Assembly: GCA_910575005.1 (NCBI GenBank)
Contig: CAJTCL010000007.1
Location: 1 to 64,000 of the forward strand
DNA length: 64,000 nucleotides
Direction: 5' to 3'
Source: Lachnospiraceae bacterium
GTDB lineage: Bacteria; Bacillota; Clostridia; Lachnospirales; Lachnospiraceae
Both the position numbers and the translations under genes were made by a program. Below the pieces are notes generated by a model. The model worked only from the letters and a program-made list of their open reading frames with translations. It searched no databases and was not told the DNA's origin. Position 1 is the first letter of the stretch, and every line of letters begins with the position of its first letter. This document shows positions 26,588 to 35,643 of this stretch, one piece after another.

Positions 26588-27822
26588 TAAGAATCTTCTC
26601 CTACTAAACTTAAAATTTGATTCGCAATATTTTGTCCCAAAAACTCACATTGGACATCCATATCATCAATCAATTCTATTACAGAATCACTATAATTTCT
26701 AAAATCAAACTTCTGTCCTTTTGTATTTTCGAGATAATACCATCTAGAACAGACACTCTGTTTTAATCCAGGCAAATCCAACCTATCAATCTTCTCCATA
26801 CACTTTTCATAAAAATCCGGCAATATATCCTGAATCTCACTTAGTGGAATCCATGCATCATCCATTTCATCGGCAAATCCCAAAGCAACATAAAGAAAGT
26901 CATCCACTTCCAAACAAAGCACAAAATAATAGATATGATCCTTGTAGTTGATATGATTAATAACAGTCTCTGTACCTGTACGTGCTCTCTTTGAAAGATA
27001 ATACTGCCTGATATCTTCATCATAAAACCTGGTCTCCTGCCCACTTTCTTTCTCCAAAATATACTTAAGTTTATCAAAAAAAGCCTCTATCACATGCTGC
27101 ATTTTCTTATGAAAACTATCTATAATAAGCATGGCAGCTTTTCCCGTTTCCTGATCTGTAATCAAATCCTCCACATTAATTTCCTCTTTGTCCACTCCTG
27201 TTATATGCTTAACAACACCAAGATATTGTTTTAAAAATGAATGCCTATAACCATCTTTATCAACATTCTTCATACAACGATCTATCCACTCGACTACCTC
27301 TTTTTGAAAACTGATTTTACGCAGCTTATCCAAATCCATACCATACACACTTTTTTCACTTGGCGCATGGCCATCTAATGTCAGGTAATACACAAAATAT
27401 TCTTTCCTTTTTCTCTTACAGAATAATTCATAACGCTCTAGCTGACTATCACCATCTCCGGCATCTATTTTCATTTCAATTGCCACGCAGAAATTCCTCG
27501 ATTCCATCACAAAATCTATTCTTCCATTTTCAAAAACTCTTTCCCTGTATACCAGCCATGAATCATCCAAATATTGTTTGGGAATTTTAATCACCTGCAA
27601 AAAAAGATTTAAAAAAAGGTTTTGCTTCTCCTCATTGTGACTGTGCGTCAAAAGAAAATAAATGATTTTTGAATGCACCTGTGTCTCATCACGTTCTTTG
27701 CCAATGGCATAGAGAATATTAAAATATGATCTGTCTTCATTCATATGAATTTTATGTATTTTCAATGCCTCCTGAAGCAAATGATCTTCTCTCTTAAAGG
27801 CATGTAACGTATACTCACCCAT
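26587..27822 (-). CDS. PD-(D/E)XK nuclease superfamily protein
   Basis: The 411-residue protein has an N-terminal region with YAIGKERDETQVHSKIIYFL and a nuclease core with GRIDFVMESRNFCVAIEMKI, where the Asp and the E-x-K fit the PD-(D/E)XK active site, followed by QLERYELFCKRK. It resembles the PDDEXK_4 group. The C-terminal 200 residues carry no named domain. Start ATG 27822 follows AAGGATTGG. It lies between argR and the lipoprotein gene and is part of the cassette inserted between argR and recN. A defence role is suggested by context only. Confidence 0.75.
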   Translation of the reverse strand: MGEYTLHAFKREDHLLQEALKIHKIHMNEDRSYFNILYAIGKERDETQVHSKIIYFLLTHSHNEEKQNLFLNLFLQVIKIPKQYLDDSWLVYRERVFENGRIDFVMESRNFCVAIEMKIDAGDGDSQLERYELFCKRKRKEYFVYYLTLDGHAPSEKSVYGMDLDKLRKISFQKEVVEWIDRCMKNVDKDGYRHSFLKQYLGVVKHITGVDKEEINVEDLITDQETGKAAMLIIDSFHKKMQHVIEAFFDKLKYILEKESGQETRFYDEDIRQYYLSKRARTGTETVINHINYKDHIYYFVLCLEVDDFLYVALGFADEMDDAWIPLSEIQDILPDFYEKCMEKIDRLDLPGLKQSVCSRWYYLENTKGQKFDFRNYSDSVIELIDDMDVQCEFLGQNIANQILSLVGEDS

Positions 27823-27884
27823 TTTCACCAATCCTTATCTATGCTCATACCTGGCGTTAATGATCACTAATTTTGCTCCTCCTA

Positions 27885-28340
27885 TCACTCAATCTCCACA
27901 ATCTTGCGCAGACGCTCCATCAAAGTTTCCGTATCTTCCACAGTGCGCACTGCACACATAATAGTATCATCCCCAGCGATACTTCCTACAATTTCATGGT
28001 ATTCCATAGCATCTAAAGCCGCTGCAACCGCCATCGCCATGCCTGCCACCGTTTTGATTACCAGAATATTCTGTGCCATATCCATAGACACAAATCCATC
28101 CTGAAATACTCGAATAAATTTCTTACTCATATCTGCATGTGTCTCATTGAGTGCCACATATTTCTGTCGTCCGGCAGACACCGCCACTTTGGTCAGCTTC
28201 AACTCTCGGATATCTCTAGAAACAGTGGCTTGTGTCACATGGAATCCCTCTTTTTCCAAATGGTCTGACAGCTCTTCTTGTGTCTCAATATTATACTTTG
28301 CAATAATCTCCAAAATTTTCGTATGACGCTTTGACTTCAT
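27885..28340 (-). CDS. argR: Arginine repressor ArgR/AhrC
   Basis: The 151-residue protein has the N-terminal winged helix (KILEIIAKYNIETQEELSDH, VTQATVSRDIRELKL) and the C-terminal arginine-binding trimer domain with GSIAGDDTIMCAVRT. It binds arginine and controls arginine synthesis and breakdown genes. Start ATG 28340 has GGAGGT five bases upstream; the longer frame adds five residues. It lies 19 bases after nadK in the conserved cluster. Confidence 0.95.
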   Translation of the reverse strand: MKSKRHTKILEIIAKYNIETQEELSDHLEKEGFHVTQATVSRDIRELKLTKVAVSAGRQKYVALNETHADMSKKFIRVFQDGFVSMDMAQNILVIKTVAGMAMAVAAALDAMEYHEIVGSIAGDDTIMCAVRTVEDTETLMERLRKIVEIE

Positions 28341-28359
28341 TTCTACCTCCTGCACACCC

Positions 28360-29220
28360 TTACCAACTGCTCCCCTGCAGTTTTTTCCTGAGCCGTTCCA
28401 AAAAACTTAACCGACTCAACTTTAAAATTCTGGTATACCCCTGCGCTTTTTTTACCTTAATCTGCTCTCCTGCGGTCAGCACACCTACATATTCCCCATC
28501 AAAACTGACTGTCACCTGTTCTTCCTGACTGGTACTTCTGGTTTCCACCTCAATGGTAATCTCATCCCCTGCGCCGAGCACAATACTCTTAGCATTGAGC
28601 GTATGGGGACAGATCGGTGTCACCACCAACAATTCTACATTTGGATCTACAATAGGCCCACCTGCCGACATGCTGTATGCTGTGGAACCTGTGGGAGTTG
28701 CAATGATAATCCCGTCAGCACTGTAAGTGTTCAAATATTGACCATTCACAGAAATAACCAGATCAACCACTTGCAAGGCTCTAGAACGATGTATGACTAT
28801 ATCATTTAGCGCAATTCTCTCCTCTTTTGCACCTTGTTCACACACACAACAGCCAGACAAAAGCATTCTGCGTTCCACCGTATAGTCATCCTCTGTTAAA
28901 AGTCTGCTTACCCCCTGAATAGCGTTTTCCTCTTCCAATTCACAGAGATAACCGACATGTCCAGTATTGATGCCCATCAACGGAATATTTCGATCTGCCA
29001 TATTTCTTGCCGCCCGCAGCAGAGTACCATCTCCTCCGACCACCAGAATGCACTCTGTCTCCTGCGGAATCTGATCCTTGTCAAATATTATTCCCTCTGG
29101 TTCCTGATTGGCCTGATAGCCACAGTGCTTGCCATGCTCCAAAATAAACTGATAGAGTTCTTTAGTAAGCTTCAGTCCCTGATCCCGCTTAGGATTTGCA
29201 ATGATATAAAAATGTTCCAT
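28360..29220 (-). CDS. nadK: NAD kinase
   Basis: The 286-residue enzyme phosphorylates NAD to NADP with ATP. The kinase motif GGDGTLLRAAR, the NTGHVGYLCE loop and the nucleotide-binding stretch DGIIIATPTGSTAYSMSAGG are all present, so it should be active. The start follows AGGAGAGG. It lies between tlyA and argR, as in other Clostridia. Confidence 0.96.
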   Translation of the reverse strand: MEHFYIIANPKRDQGLKLTKELYQFILEHGKHCGYQANQEPEGIIFDKDQIPQETECILVVGGDGTLLRAARNMADRNIPLMGINTGHVGYLCELEEENAIQGVSRLLTEDDYTVERRMLLSGCCVCEQGAKEERIALNDIVIHRSRALQVVDLVISVNGQYLNTYSADGIIIATPTGSTAYSMSAGGPIVDPNVELLVVTPICPHTLNAKSIVLGAGDEITIEVETRSTSQEEQVTVSFDGEYVGVLTAGEQIKVKKAQGYTRILKLSRLSFLERLRKKLQGSSW

Positions 29221-29238
29221 TCTTACTGTCCTCTCCTG

Positions 29239-30036
29239 CTATGCCAGCGTCCCATGTGCCCTGTCCACCACATTCGGCACCTCTGTCTGTTCGATCAAGC
29301 TCTGTGCTCCCTTTTTTATATAAATCAAATATTCAATATTTCCCTCTGGCCCTTTTATCGGAGAAAAATCTAGTGCCATGACGCCAAATCCAATCTCCTG
29401 CGCAAATGCAAAAATCTTTTCTGCAACCTCCTGATGCACTTTTGCTTCCCGAACTACACCTTTTTTTCCGACCTTTTCCCGACCAGCCTCAAACTGAGGT
29501 TTAATCAGACATACCATTTCTCCCTGCTCTGACAGAAGTTCCTTGGCTGCCGGAAGCACCTTGATAAGAGAGATAAAAGAGACGTCCACGGATGCAAAAT
29601 CCAATATATCAGCGATATCCTCTGGCGTTACATAACGAATATTCGTCTTTTCCATACATACTACCCGCACATCCTGGCGCAGCTTCCAGGCAAACTGTCC
29701 ATACCCAACATCTACAGCATAGACTTTTCGCGCACCATTTTGCAGCATACAATCCGTAAATCCTCCAGTAGAGGCACCGATATCCATACAAATTTTATCT
29801 TCCAGGCTGATTTCAAAATTTTGCATTGCTTTTTCTAGTTTCAGCCCGCCACGACTCACATATTTCAAAGTATTGCCACGCACTTCAATCTCTACAGTCT
29901 GGTCAAATGCTGTCCCTGCCTTGTCCTCCCGCTGCCCTGCCACAAACACATTTCCCTCCATGATCAATGCCTTTGCTTTCTCTCTGGAGGGGGCAAGCCC
30001 TCGCTGCACTAACAATACATCTAAACGTTCTTTCAT
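29239..30036 (-). CDS. tlyA: TlyA family rRNA methyltransferase/hemolysin-like
   Basis: The 265-residue protein has an N-terminal S4 RNA-binding domain (residues 1-60, RLDVLLVQRGLAPSREKAKA) and an FtsJ-like methyltransferase domain with SAM loop DIGASTGGFTDCML and AVDVGYGQFAWKLR. Homologues 2'-O-methylate rRNA; the hemolysin label is historical. It lies 12 bases after dxs and 18 before nadK. Confidence 0.93.
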   Translation of the reverse strand: MKERLDVLLVQRGLAPSREKAKALIMEGNVFVAGQREDKAGTAFDQTVEIEVRGNTLKYVSRGGLKLEKAMQNFEISLEDKICMDIGASTGGFTDCMLQNGARKVYAVDVGYGQFAWKLRQDVRVVCMEKTNIRYVTPEDIADILDFASVDVSFISLIKVLPAAKELLSEQGEMVCLIKPQFEAGREKVGKKGVVREAKVHQEVAEKIFAFAQEIGFGVMALDFSPIKGPEGNIEYLIYIKKGAQSLIEQTEVPNVVDRAHGTLA

Positions 30037-30048
30037 GCCATAACCTTT

Positions 30049-31920
30049 CTATTCACGTACATAAGCTGCGACAATCCGTTTTAACACAGATTCTACATCC
30101 AAACCAAGTTCTTTTTTGAGGATTTCTATATTTCCATGTTCTACATATAAATCATTAATCGCAATCTTAATTACCTTTGGAAACTGTGCTGTTTGTTTTT
30201 CACTAAAATAGCTGACCACATGCTCTCCAAAACCACCATTTTCTACATTCTCCTCTATGGTAACAAAGAGTGTATGATTCTTGGCAAGCTGGTCAAGCAA
30301 CTCTGTATCAAGAGGTTTTACAAAACGAACATTGATTAGCGTACAAAAATATCCCATAGATTTCAGCAATATTCGCACCTGCTCTGCTGTCTTTACCATA
30401 CTTCCCACTGCCAGAAGCGCAATGCCTTCTTCTTGAAAGAGAATCTCACTTTTTCCGTAAATAATCTTCTCCCGATATTCTTTTAGACCCGCATAGGCCT
30501 CTCCTCTAGGATAGCGCACGGCAATCGGATGTCCATAATTGATGGCAAATTTAATCATATCTGAAAGTTCCCATTTGTTTTTGGGGGCTAGAATACTCAT
30601 ATTTGGAATGGAGGATAGATAAGAAAGATCAAAAATTCCTTGATGGGTCTCACCATCATTTCCCACAAGCCCCGCACGGTCAACAGCAAATACCACTGGA
30701 AGATCCTGAATACAGACATCATGAAGGATTTGATCATAGGCACGTTGCAAGAAGGAGGAATATACTGCAACCACAGGCTTTAAGCCTGCTGCTGCTAAGC
30801 CTGCCGCAAATGTCACCGCATGTTGCTCTGCAATTCCCACATCAAAAAAACGTTCAGGAAACATATTGTGAAACCGTTTTAAGCCTGTACCATCTTTCAT
30901 GGCGGCGGTAATTGCCACCACCTCCTGGTCCCGTTCCCCAAGCTTACGCATTACCGTAGAAAAAATATCTGTATAATTTGCCACAGTCCTTGGTTTAACT
31001 GGCAATCCAGTCTCCACCTCAAAAGGCTCCGCGCCATGAAATCTTGCCGGATGACGTTCTGCTGGAAGATAACCCTTGCCTTTCTTGGTAATTACATGAA
31101 CCACCACCGCACCATTTACTTTGGAGGCTTCACGAAATACCCGCAGCAACTCGCCAATGTTGTGACCATCGACTGGCCCTAAATAGGTAATTCCCATATT
31201 TTCAAATATCATCCCTGGAATAAAAAGCTGCTTAATACCGCTCTTGGTTCTGCGAATGCGCGCCACCATGCGTTCTCCATAAACTGGTATTTTGATTAGA
31301 GAATTTGTCACACCCATCTTAAGACCCTGATATGCATCTGCTGTTCTTAAATTGCCCAAATGTCTGGACAACCCGCCAACATTTTCAGAAATAGACATAT
31401 CATTGTCATTCAATACAATAATAAAATTCGTATTTAGCCGAGAAGCATTGTTGAGAGCTTCATATGCCATGCCGCCAGTCATGGCACCGTCGCCAATCAC
31501 CGAGATCACTTTGTAATCTTCTCCTGTAATCTCTCTGGCCTCCGCATAACCAAGCCCTGCTGAAATAGAGGTGGAACTATGACCAGTGTCAAAACTATCG
31601 CAAGGACTTTCTTTGCGCTTGGGAAAACCACTCATTCCGCCATATTTGCGCAATTGATCAAAACCCTCCCGCCGTCCAGTCAACAATTTATGGGTATAAG
31701 ACTGATGGCCTACATCCCAGACAATCTTATCCTTTGGCAATTCAAATACCAGATGCATGGCCATTGTAAGCTCCACCGTCCCAAGATTGGAAGCCAAATG
31801 CCCACCGTTTTCTGATATCTTCTGAATCAAAAATTCTCGAATCTCCCCTGCTAATATTGGAAGCTCCGATTCTCTCAGTTTCTTTATGTCATTGGGTTCT
31901 TTTATCTTATCCAATACCAT
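30049..31920 (-). CDS. dxs: 1-deoxy-D-xylulose-5-phosphate synthase
   Basis: The 623-residue thiamine diphosphate enzyme condenses pyruvate and glyceraldehyde-3-phosphate in the first step of the MEP isoprenoid pathway. The cofactor motif GDGAMTGGMAYEALNNA to NDNDMSIS, the transketolase-type FFDVGIAEQHAVTFAAG with the catalytic Glu, and the C-terminal domain are complete. It is co-transcribed with ispA, so precursor and prenyl-chain synthesis are linked. Confidence 0.97.
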   Translation of the reverse strand: MVLDKIKEPNDIKKLRESELPILAGEIREFLIQKISENGGHLASNLGTVELTMAMHLVFELPKDKIVWDVGHQSYTHKLLTGRREGFDQLRKYGGMSGFPKRKESPCDSFDTGHSSTSISAGLGYAEAREITGEDYKVISVIGDGAMTGGMAYEALNNASRLNTNFIIVLNDNDMSISENVGGLSRHLGNLRTADAYQGLKMGVTNSLIKIPVYGERMVARIRRTKSGIKQLFIPGMIFENMGITYLGPVDGHNIGELLRVFREASKVNGAVVVHVITKKGKGYLPAERHPARFHGAEPFEVETGLPVKPRTVANYTDIFSTVMRKLGERDQEVVAITAAMKDGTGLKRFHNMFPERFFDVGIAEQHAVTFAAGLAAAGLKPVVAVYSSFLQRAYDQILHDVCIQDLPVVFAVDRAGLVGNDGETHQGIFDLSYLSSIPNMSILAPKNKWELSDMIKFAINYGHPIAVRYPRGEAYAGLKEYREKIIYGKSEILFQEEGIALLAVGSMVKTAEQVRILLKSMGYFCTLINVRFVKPLDTELLDQLAKNHTLFVTIEENVENGGFGEHVVSYFSEKQTAQFPKVIKIAINDLYVEHGNIEILKKELGLDVESVLKRIVAAYVRE

Positions 31921-31979
31921 AGATAATACCCTCTTTCTTCTGAATGCCCTTCATTCACACTCAAGGAACAATACCATTG

Positions 31980-32867
31980 TTATTTTCTTCGATGAATCAA
32001 ATGCAGCATCAGATTGGTCAAAAACTCATTTTTTACCACCAGTGTATCAATACGTTCCACACTGTTTCTGGAGAGACGATCTACTTCCTGCTGTGCTTGT
32101 GCAACATCAAATAGCGTCACCCAGGTAGTCTTATGGTTTTTCTCATCACTGCCCACTGGTTTTCCCAATTCTTCTGTGGTACTGGTGACATCTAAGATAT
32201 CATCTTGTATCTGAAAAGCCAGACCAAACTCTTCTGCCGCCTGCTCTACCTGATGCTGTTCGCTCTGAGTAGCACCAGCAAGGATGGCGCCGATCAACAT
32301 GGAAGCTTCAAACAAAGCTGCTGTTTTTAAGCGATAGATAAACTGCAGCATATCTACGCTCACTGGTTTTCCTTCCATCTCCACATCGACACATTGACCA
32401 CCCAACATACCATTGATTCCAGCTTTTTTTGCAAGTACAGACAACGCCTTACCAATCTGAAGATTCCCAGGTTCAATCTCAAATGCTTTTACTGCCGTCT
32501 CAAAAGCATAGTTGAGAAGCCCATCTCCAGCCAGAATCCCCATAGCCTCTCCATATTGTGCATGTGTTGTCTTTCTTCCCCTACGATATTCATCATTATC
32601 CATAGCTGGAAGATCGTCATGAACCAAAGAGTATGTGTGCACCATCTCAATTGCCGCCATAAATGGCCCGATCACCTCTGATCTTCCGCCAAACATCCGA
32701 TAGGTTTCCCACATCAACATGGGGCGCAGACGTTTGCCGCCCGCCTGTATGCTATAATTCATGGCTGAAATAACTGTTTTTTGGTATCCCTCTTCTCTTG
32801 GAAGATATCTGGCAATGACAGCCTCTATTTTCTCTGTCTTGGCTGCAATCTCTGCATTTATATCCAT
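31980..32867 (-). CDS. ispA: Polyprenyl (farnesyl/geranylgeranyl) diphosphate synthase
   Basis: The 295-residue synthase has the first aspartate-rich motif DDLPAMDND and the second QDDILD, plus the GGKRLRPML substrate loop, all needed for head-to-tail prenyl transfer. Product length is likely C15 or C20. Start ATG 32867 follows AAAGGACAG; the longest frame adds ten residues. It lies between xseB and dxs. Confidence 0.93.
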   Translation of the reverse strand: MDINAEIAAKTEKIEAVIARYLPREEGYQKTVISAMNYSIQAGGKRLRPMLMWETYRMFGGRSEVIGPFMAAIEMVHTYSLVHDDLPAMDNDEYRRGRKTTHAQYGEAMGILAGDGLLNYAFETAVKAFEIEPGNLQIGKALSVLAKKAGINGMLGGQCVDVEMEGKPVSVDMLQFIYRLKTAALFEASMLIGAILAGATQSEQHQVEQAAEEFGLAFQIQDDILDVTSTTEELGKPVGSDEKNHKTTWVTLFDVAQAQQEVDRLSRNSVERIDTLVVKNEFLTNLMLHLIHRRK

Positions 32868-32954
32868 GTCTGTCCTTTCCTTTCTTTGTGATGTCACATT
32901 CCTGCTGCCTAGCGTAACTCTCTACCATTCTAAACCTGTTTTAGCCTGTGTTCC

Positions 32955-33185
32955 CTATGAAATTTTCTCAAAAATCTCTAATTCTCCCTGTTGGTTTAAT
33001 TTAAGCATCTGCTTCTCCACATGGTCAATCTTTTCATTGCAAAGTTTTAATCTGTGAATCCCCTGTTCATAGAGAGAAAAAGATTCCTCAAGAGTTACAT
33101 CCCGATTCTGCATTTTTTCAATAATAGTTTCCAATTGCTGAAAAGTCTCCTCCAAGGATGGTTCCTTTTGCTCTGGCTTTCCCAT
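32955..33185 (-). CDS. xseB: Exodeoxyribonuclease VII small subunit
   Basis: The 76-residue helical protein contains the family pattern LEETFQQLETIIEKMQNRD and SFSLYEQGIHRLKLCNEKI. It binds XseA to form exonuclease VII, which degrades single-stranded DNA into oligonucleotides. The start follows GAAGGAG. It is separated from xseA by a tandem-repeat spacer; the two genes are normally close or overlapping. Confidence 0.93.
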   Translation of the reverse strand: MGKPEQKEPSLEETFQQLETIIEKMQNRDVTLEESFSLYEQGIHRLKLCNEKIDHVEKQMLKLNQQGELEIFEKIS

Positions 33186-33252
33186 ACTTTATTCACTCCT
33201 TCTTCCCTAATCTAAAGTTTTATATCTCATCCACTTCCCTACGCTCTGCACC

Positions 33253-33402
33253 ATAATATTTAATTGTTCAATCCATATTCTGTCAATTCTGTGGAATAAT
33301 ATTTAATTGCTCAATCCACATTCTGTCAGTTCTGCGGAATAATATTTAATTGCTCAATCCATATTCTGTCCGCTCTTGGGCACAGTATTTGATTGCTCAA
33401 TC
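33253..33402 (-). repeat. 43-bp tandem repeat over the xseA 3' end
   Basis: Three copies of a 43-base unit run on the minus strand at 33402-33360, 33359-33317 and 33316-33274, followed by about 20 bases of a fourth. Copies 2 and 3 differ at only a few positions; copy 1 encodes the last residues of XseA and is more diverged. The repeats fill the xseA-xseB spacer and look like a tandem duplication of the gene end. Confidence 0.85.
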
Positions 33403-34589
33403 TCACATACTTGGGCTTGCACCTTACCATTAGACATATAAATTTGCAGCATATCACCCCGACTTAGTATCTCTACATCCCGCACACTATGTCCTTCTTG
33501 ATCTGCCACAAATGCATACCCCTGACTCAATTTTTTTGCAGGAGACAACGCATCCAGACGACCTGCATACAACTCCAATTCATGTTTTTTGCGAGTAAGC
33601 TGCTGTTCCATCCAAATCTTTAATTTTTCTTCCAAATCTGCTGTTATTTGACGCTTTTCATTTAACTGGCTGGCTGGACTTAACAATTTTAATCTACTCT
33701 GATAATGATGCACCCGCTCCTTGCTGTGGTCGAGTTTCTCACAGATTCTACGATTTAATTCCAACTTAAGAGCTAAAAGCTGTCCTTCCAATTCTCGGAT
33801 ATCATATACCGCAAGTTCTGCCGCTGCAGAAGGCGTGGGTGCACGCAAATCTGCTACATAATCCGCAATGGTAGTATCCGTCTCATGTCCCACTGCTGAG
33901 ATAATCGGCACAGTGCAGTCAAAAATAGCCCGCGCCACAATCTCCTCATTAAAGGCCCATAAATCTTCAATAGAGCCGCCGCCTCTGCCGACAATGATTA
34001 CATCCACACCAAGCTGTTCCAGAGCATGAATACCATTTACAATGCTCGCTGCCGCGCCTTCACCCTGTACCAAAGCCGGATAGAGAATTGTCTGAATATA
34101 GGGATTTCTGCGGCTGCTGATATTTTGAATATCTCGGATGGCAGCTCCTGTAGCTGCTGTCACAATCCCTAGTGTTCTAATGTATTTAGGAATAGGCTGC
34201 TTATACTCTTCTGCAAACATTCCCATCTCTTCCAATTCCCGCTTAAGCGCCTCAAAACGCTGATATAGAAGTCCTGCCCCATCCAACAAGATTTCTCTGG
34301 CATAGAGCTGATATTTTCCGTCTCGTTCGTAGACAGAAATGGAACCTAGTACAATCACATTGTCTCCATTTTTCATGGAAAATCCCAGTCCCTTGCGGTT
34401 GCCTGCAAAGAGCACTGCATTGAGCGCTCCTTTCTCATCCTTTAAGGTAAAATAAATATGGCCGGAGGTGTGATATTTACAATTTGACACTTCACCCTTG
34501 ACATAGATACGATTCATCATAAAATCTTGGGTAAACATATTTTTAATGTAGGTATTAACTTGTCCTACGGTATATACATGTTTCGTCAT
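33354..34589 (-). CDS. xseA: Exodeoxyribonuclease VII large subunit
   Basis: The 411-residue protein has an N-terminal OB fold (residues 1-100, VKGEVSNCKYHTSGHIYFTL), the catalytic region with GRGGGSIEDLWAFNEE and SAVGHETDTTIADYVAD, and a coiled-coil C-terminal part that binds XseB. The start overlaps the nusB stop by 4 bases. Its last codons lie within the first copy of a 43-bp tandem repeat, so the C-terminal tail may have been altered by that duplication. Confidence 0.96.
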   Translation of the reverse strand: MTKHVYTVGQVNTYIKNMFTQDFMMNRIYVKGEVSNCKYHTSGHIYFTLKDEKGALNAVLFAGNRKGLGFSMKNGDNVIVLGSISVYERDGKYQLYAREILLDGAGLLYQRFEALKRELEEMGMFAEEYKQPIPKYIRTLGIVTAATGAAIRDIQNISSRRNPYIQTILYPALVQGEGAAASIVNGIHALEQLGVDVIIVGRGGGSIEDLWAFNEEIVARAIFDCTVPIISAVGHETDTTIADYVADLRAPTPSAAAELAVYDIRELEGQLLALKLELNRRICEKLDHSKERVHHYQSRLKLLSPASQLNEKRQITADLEEKLKIWMEQQLTRKKHELELYAGRLDALSPAKKLSQGYAFVADQEGHSVRDVEILSRGDMLQIYMSNGKVQAQVCEIEQSNTVPKSGQNMD

Positions 34590-34981
34590 ACTAATTTCGC
34601 CAAAATTCCATTGACAAAAGAGGACGAATCATCTGTGCCATAGGCTTTTGCCAATTCCACTGCCTCATTGATTGCTACTCCTGCCGGAACATCCTCTTCA
34701 AATTTCATTTCATACACCGCAAGCCGGATTAAGGTTAAATCCACCTTACCCATGCGGCTGGTCTTCCAGCCCTGTGCCACTTCATTGACCATCGCATCAA
34801 TCTCTGTCAGCCTTTCTACAACCTGCTTAAATTTGTCCTCTATATATTTGGTGTCTTTATTCTCTTCCTGACCCAGCTCCTCAAAAAAAAGCTGGCACTG
34901 TTCAGCCAAATCTTCTTTATTATAAAATTCAGCACGAAACAGCAGTTTAAAAATCTGTTCTCTGATCTCTCTGCGGCTCAT
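34586..34981 (-). CDS. nusB: Transcription antitermination factor NusB
   Basis: The 131-residue helical protein has the NusB pattern: REIREQIFKLLFRAEFY, LTLIRLAVYEMKFEEDVPAG and EAVELAKAYGTDDSSSFVNG. It binds boxA RNA with NusE for rRNA antitermination. The start follows GAGAGGAAATAGA. It heads the cluster running to spoIVB. Confidence 0.95.
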   Translation of the reverse strand: MSRREIREQIFKLLFRAEFYNKEDLAEQCQLFFEELGQEENKDTKYIEDKFKQVVERLTEIDAMVNEVAQGWKTSRMGKVDLTLIRLAVYEMKFEEDVPAGVAINEAVELAKAYGTDDSSSFVNGILAKLV

Positions 34982-35212
34982 TCTATTTCCTCTCTGACTT
35001 TCATCTCGCAGACCGCTGACACTTTCGCTATACGAATACTGACGGAACGGCTGCTATGAAAAAAATATATAATTATACTCATGGCCGATGAAATCTGCCA
35101 TGAGTATCACGCCAGACGCAGCCGCAAAGCGGCATAATTCCTCATGCGGCTGTGCGCATTATGTTATGCTGAGTGACAGATTTATCTGACGCTCAGTATA
35201 TATCCAACAAAA

Positions 35213-35231
35213 GGGTGTCTCAAAGACACCC
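35213..35231 (-). terminator. Terminator after the Asp23 gene
   Basis: GGGTGTCT (35213-35220) and AGACACCC (35224-35231) form a perfect 8-bp stem with a 3-base loop, with A/T runs on both sides, 35 bases after the asp23 stop. It would separate that gene from the nusB cluster. The remaining gap (34982-35212) has only short palindromic motifs. Confidence 0.75.
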
Positions 35232-35265
35232 TCTTTTCTGTTTTGTCTTTACTTTTAAAGGTACA

Positions 35266-35643
35266 TTATTTGCGTTTCTCCAGATTTACGCCAGCGATAC
35301 GCACATTGATATTGCTCACTTCCAACCCAGTCATATTCTCAATAGCAGATTTTACCCGCTCCTGCACTTTTGTAGATACTTCTGGAATTGCATAACCAAA
35401 GCGAATATTCAGTGCAACATCCACCTTTACCACCTGTTCCTGCACGTCCACCTTAATTCCTTTGGAAAGATTTTTCATTCCCAATTTGCTGACCAGCTCA
35501 TTGGTAATATTGCCAGCCATAGAGCTTACGCCCTCCACTTCTGTTGCAGCAAGTCCAGCGATGATAGCAACCACCTCATCTGCAATCCGCACTTCCCCTA
35601 AATTATCATCCTTTATCATATATGCTTTTCGATCTTCTGCCAT
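35266..35643 (-). CDS. Asp23/Gls24 family envelope stress protein
   Basis: The 125-residue protein has the Asp23 pattern: EVRIADEVVAIIAGLAATEV, EGVSSMAG, VKVDVALNIRFGYAIPEVS and the C-terminal VRIAGVNLEK. Members sit at the membrane or affect envelope stress responses in Firmicutes. This gene often lies just before nusB in Clostridia, as here. The start follows AGGAGGCG. Confidence 0.93.
   Translation of the reverse strand: MAEDRKAYMIKDDNLGEVRIADEVVAIIAGLAATEVEGVSSMAGNITNELVSKLGMKNLSKGIKVDVQEQVVKVDVALNIRFGYAIPEVSTKVQERVKSAIENMTGLEVSNINVRIAGVNLEKRK

Noticed and set aside
33253-33402. Possible small CRISPR array at the xseA end
   Set aside because: The copies abut directly with no spacers and begin inside xseA, so this is a tandem duplication.
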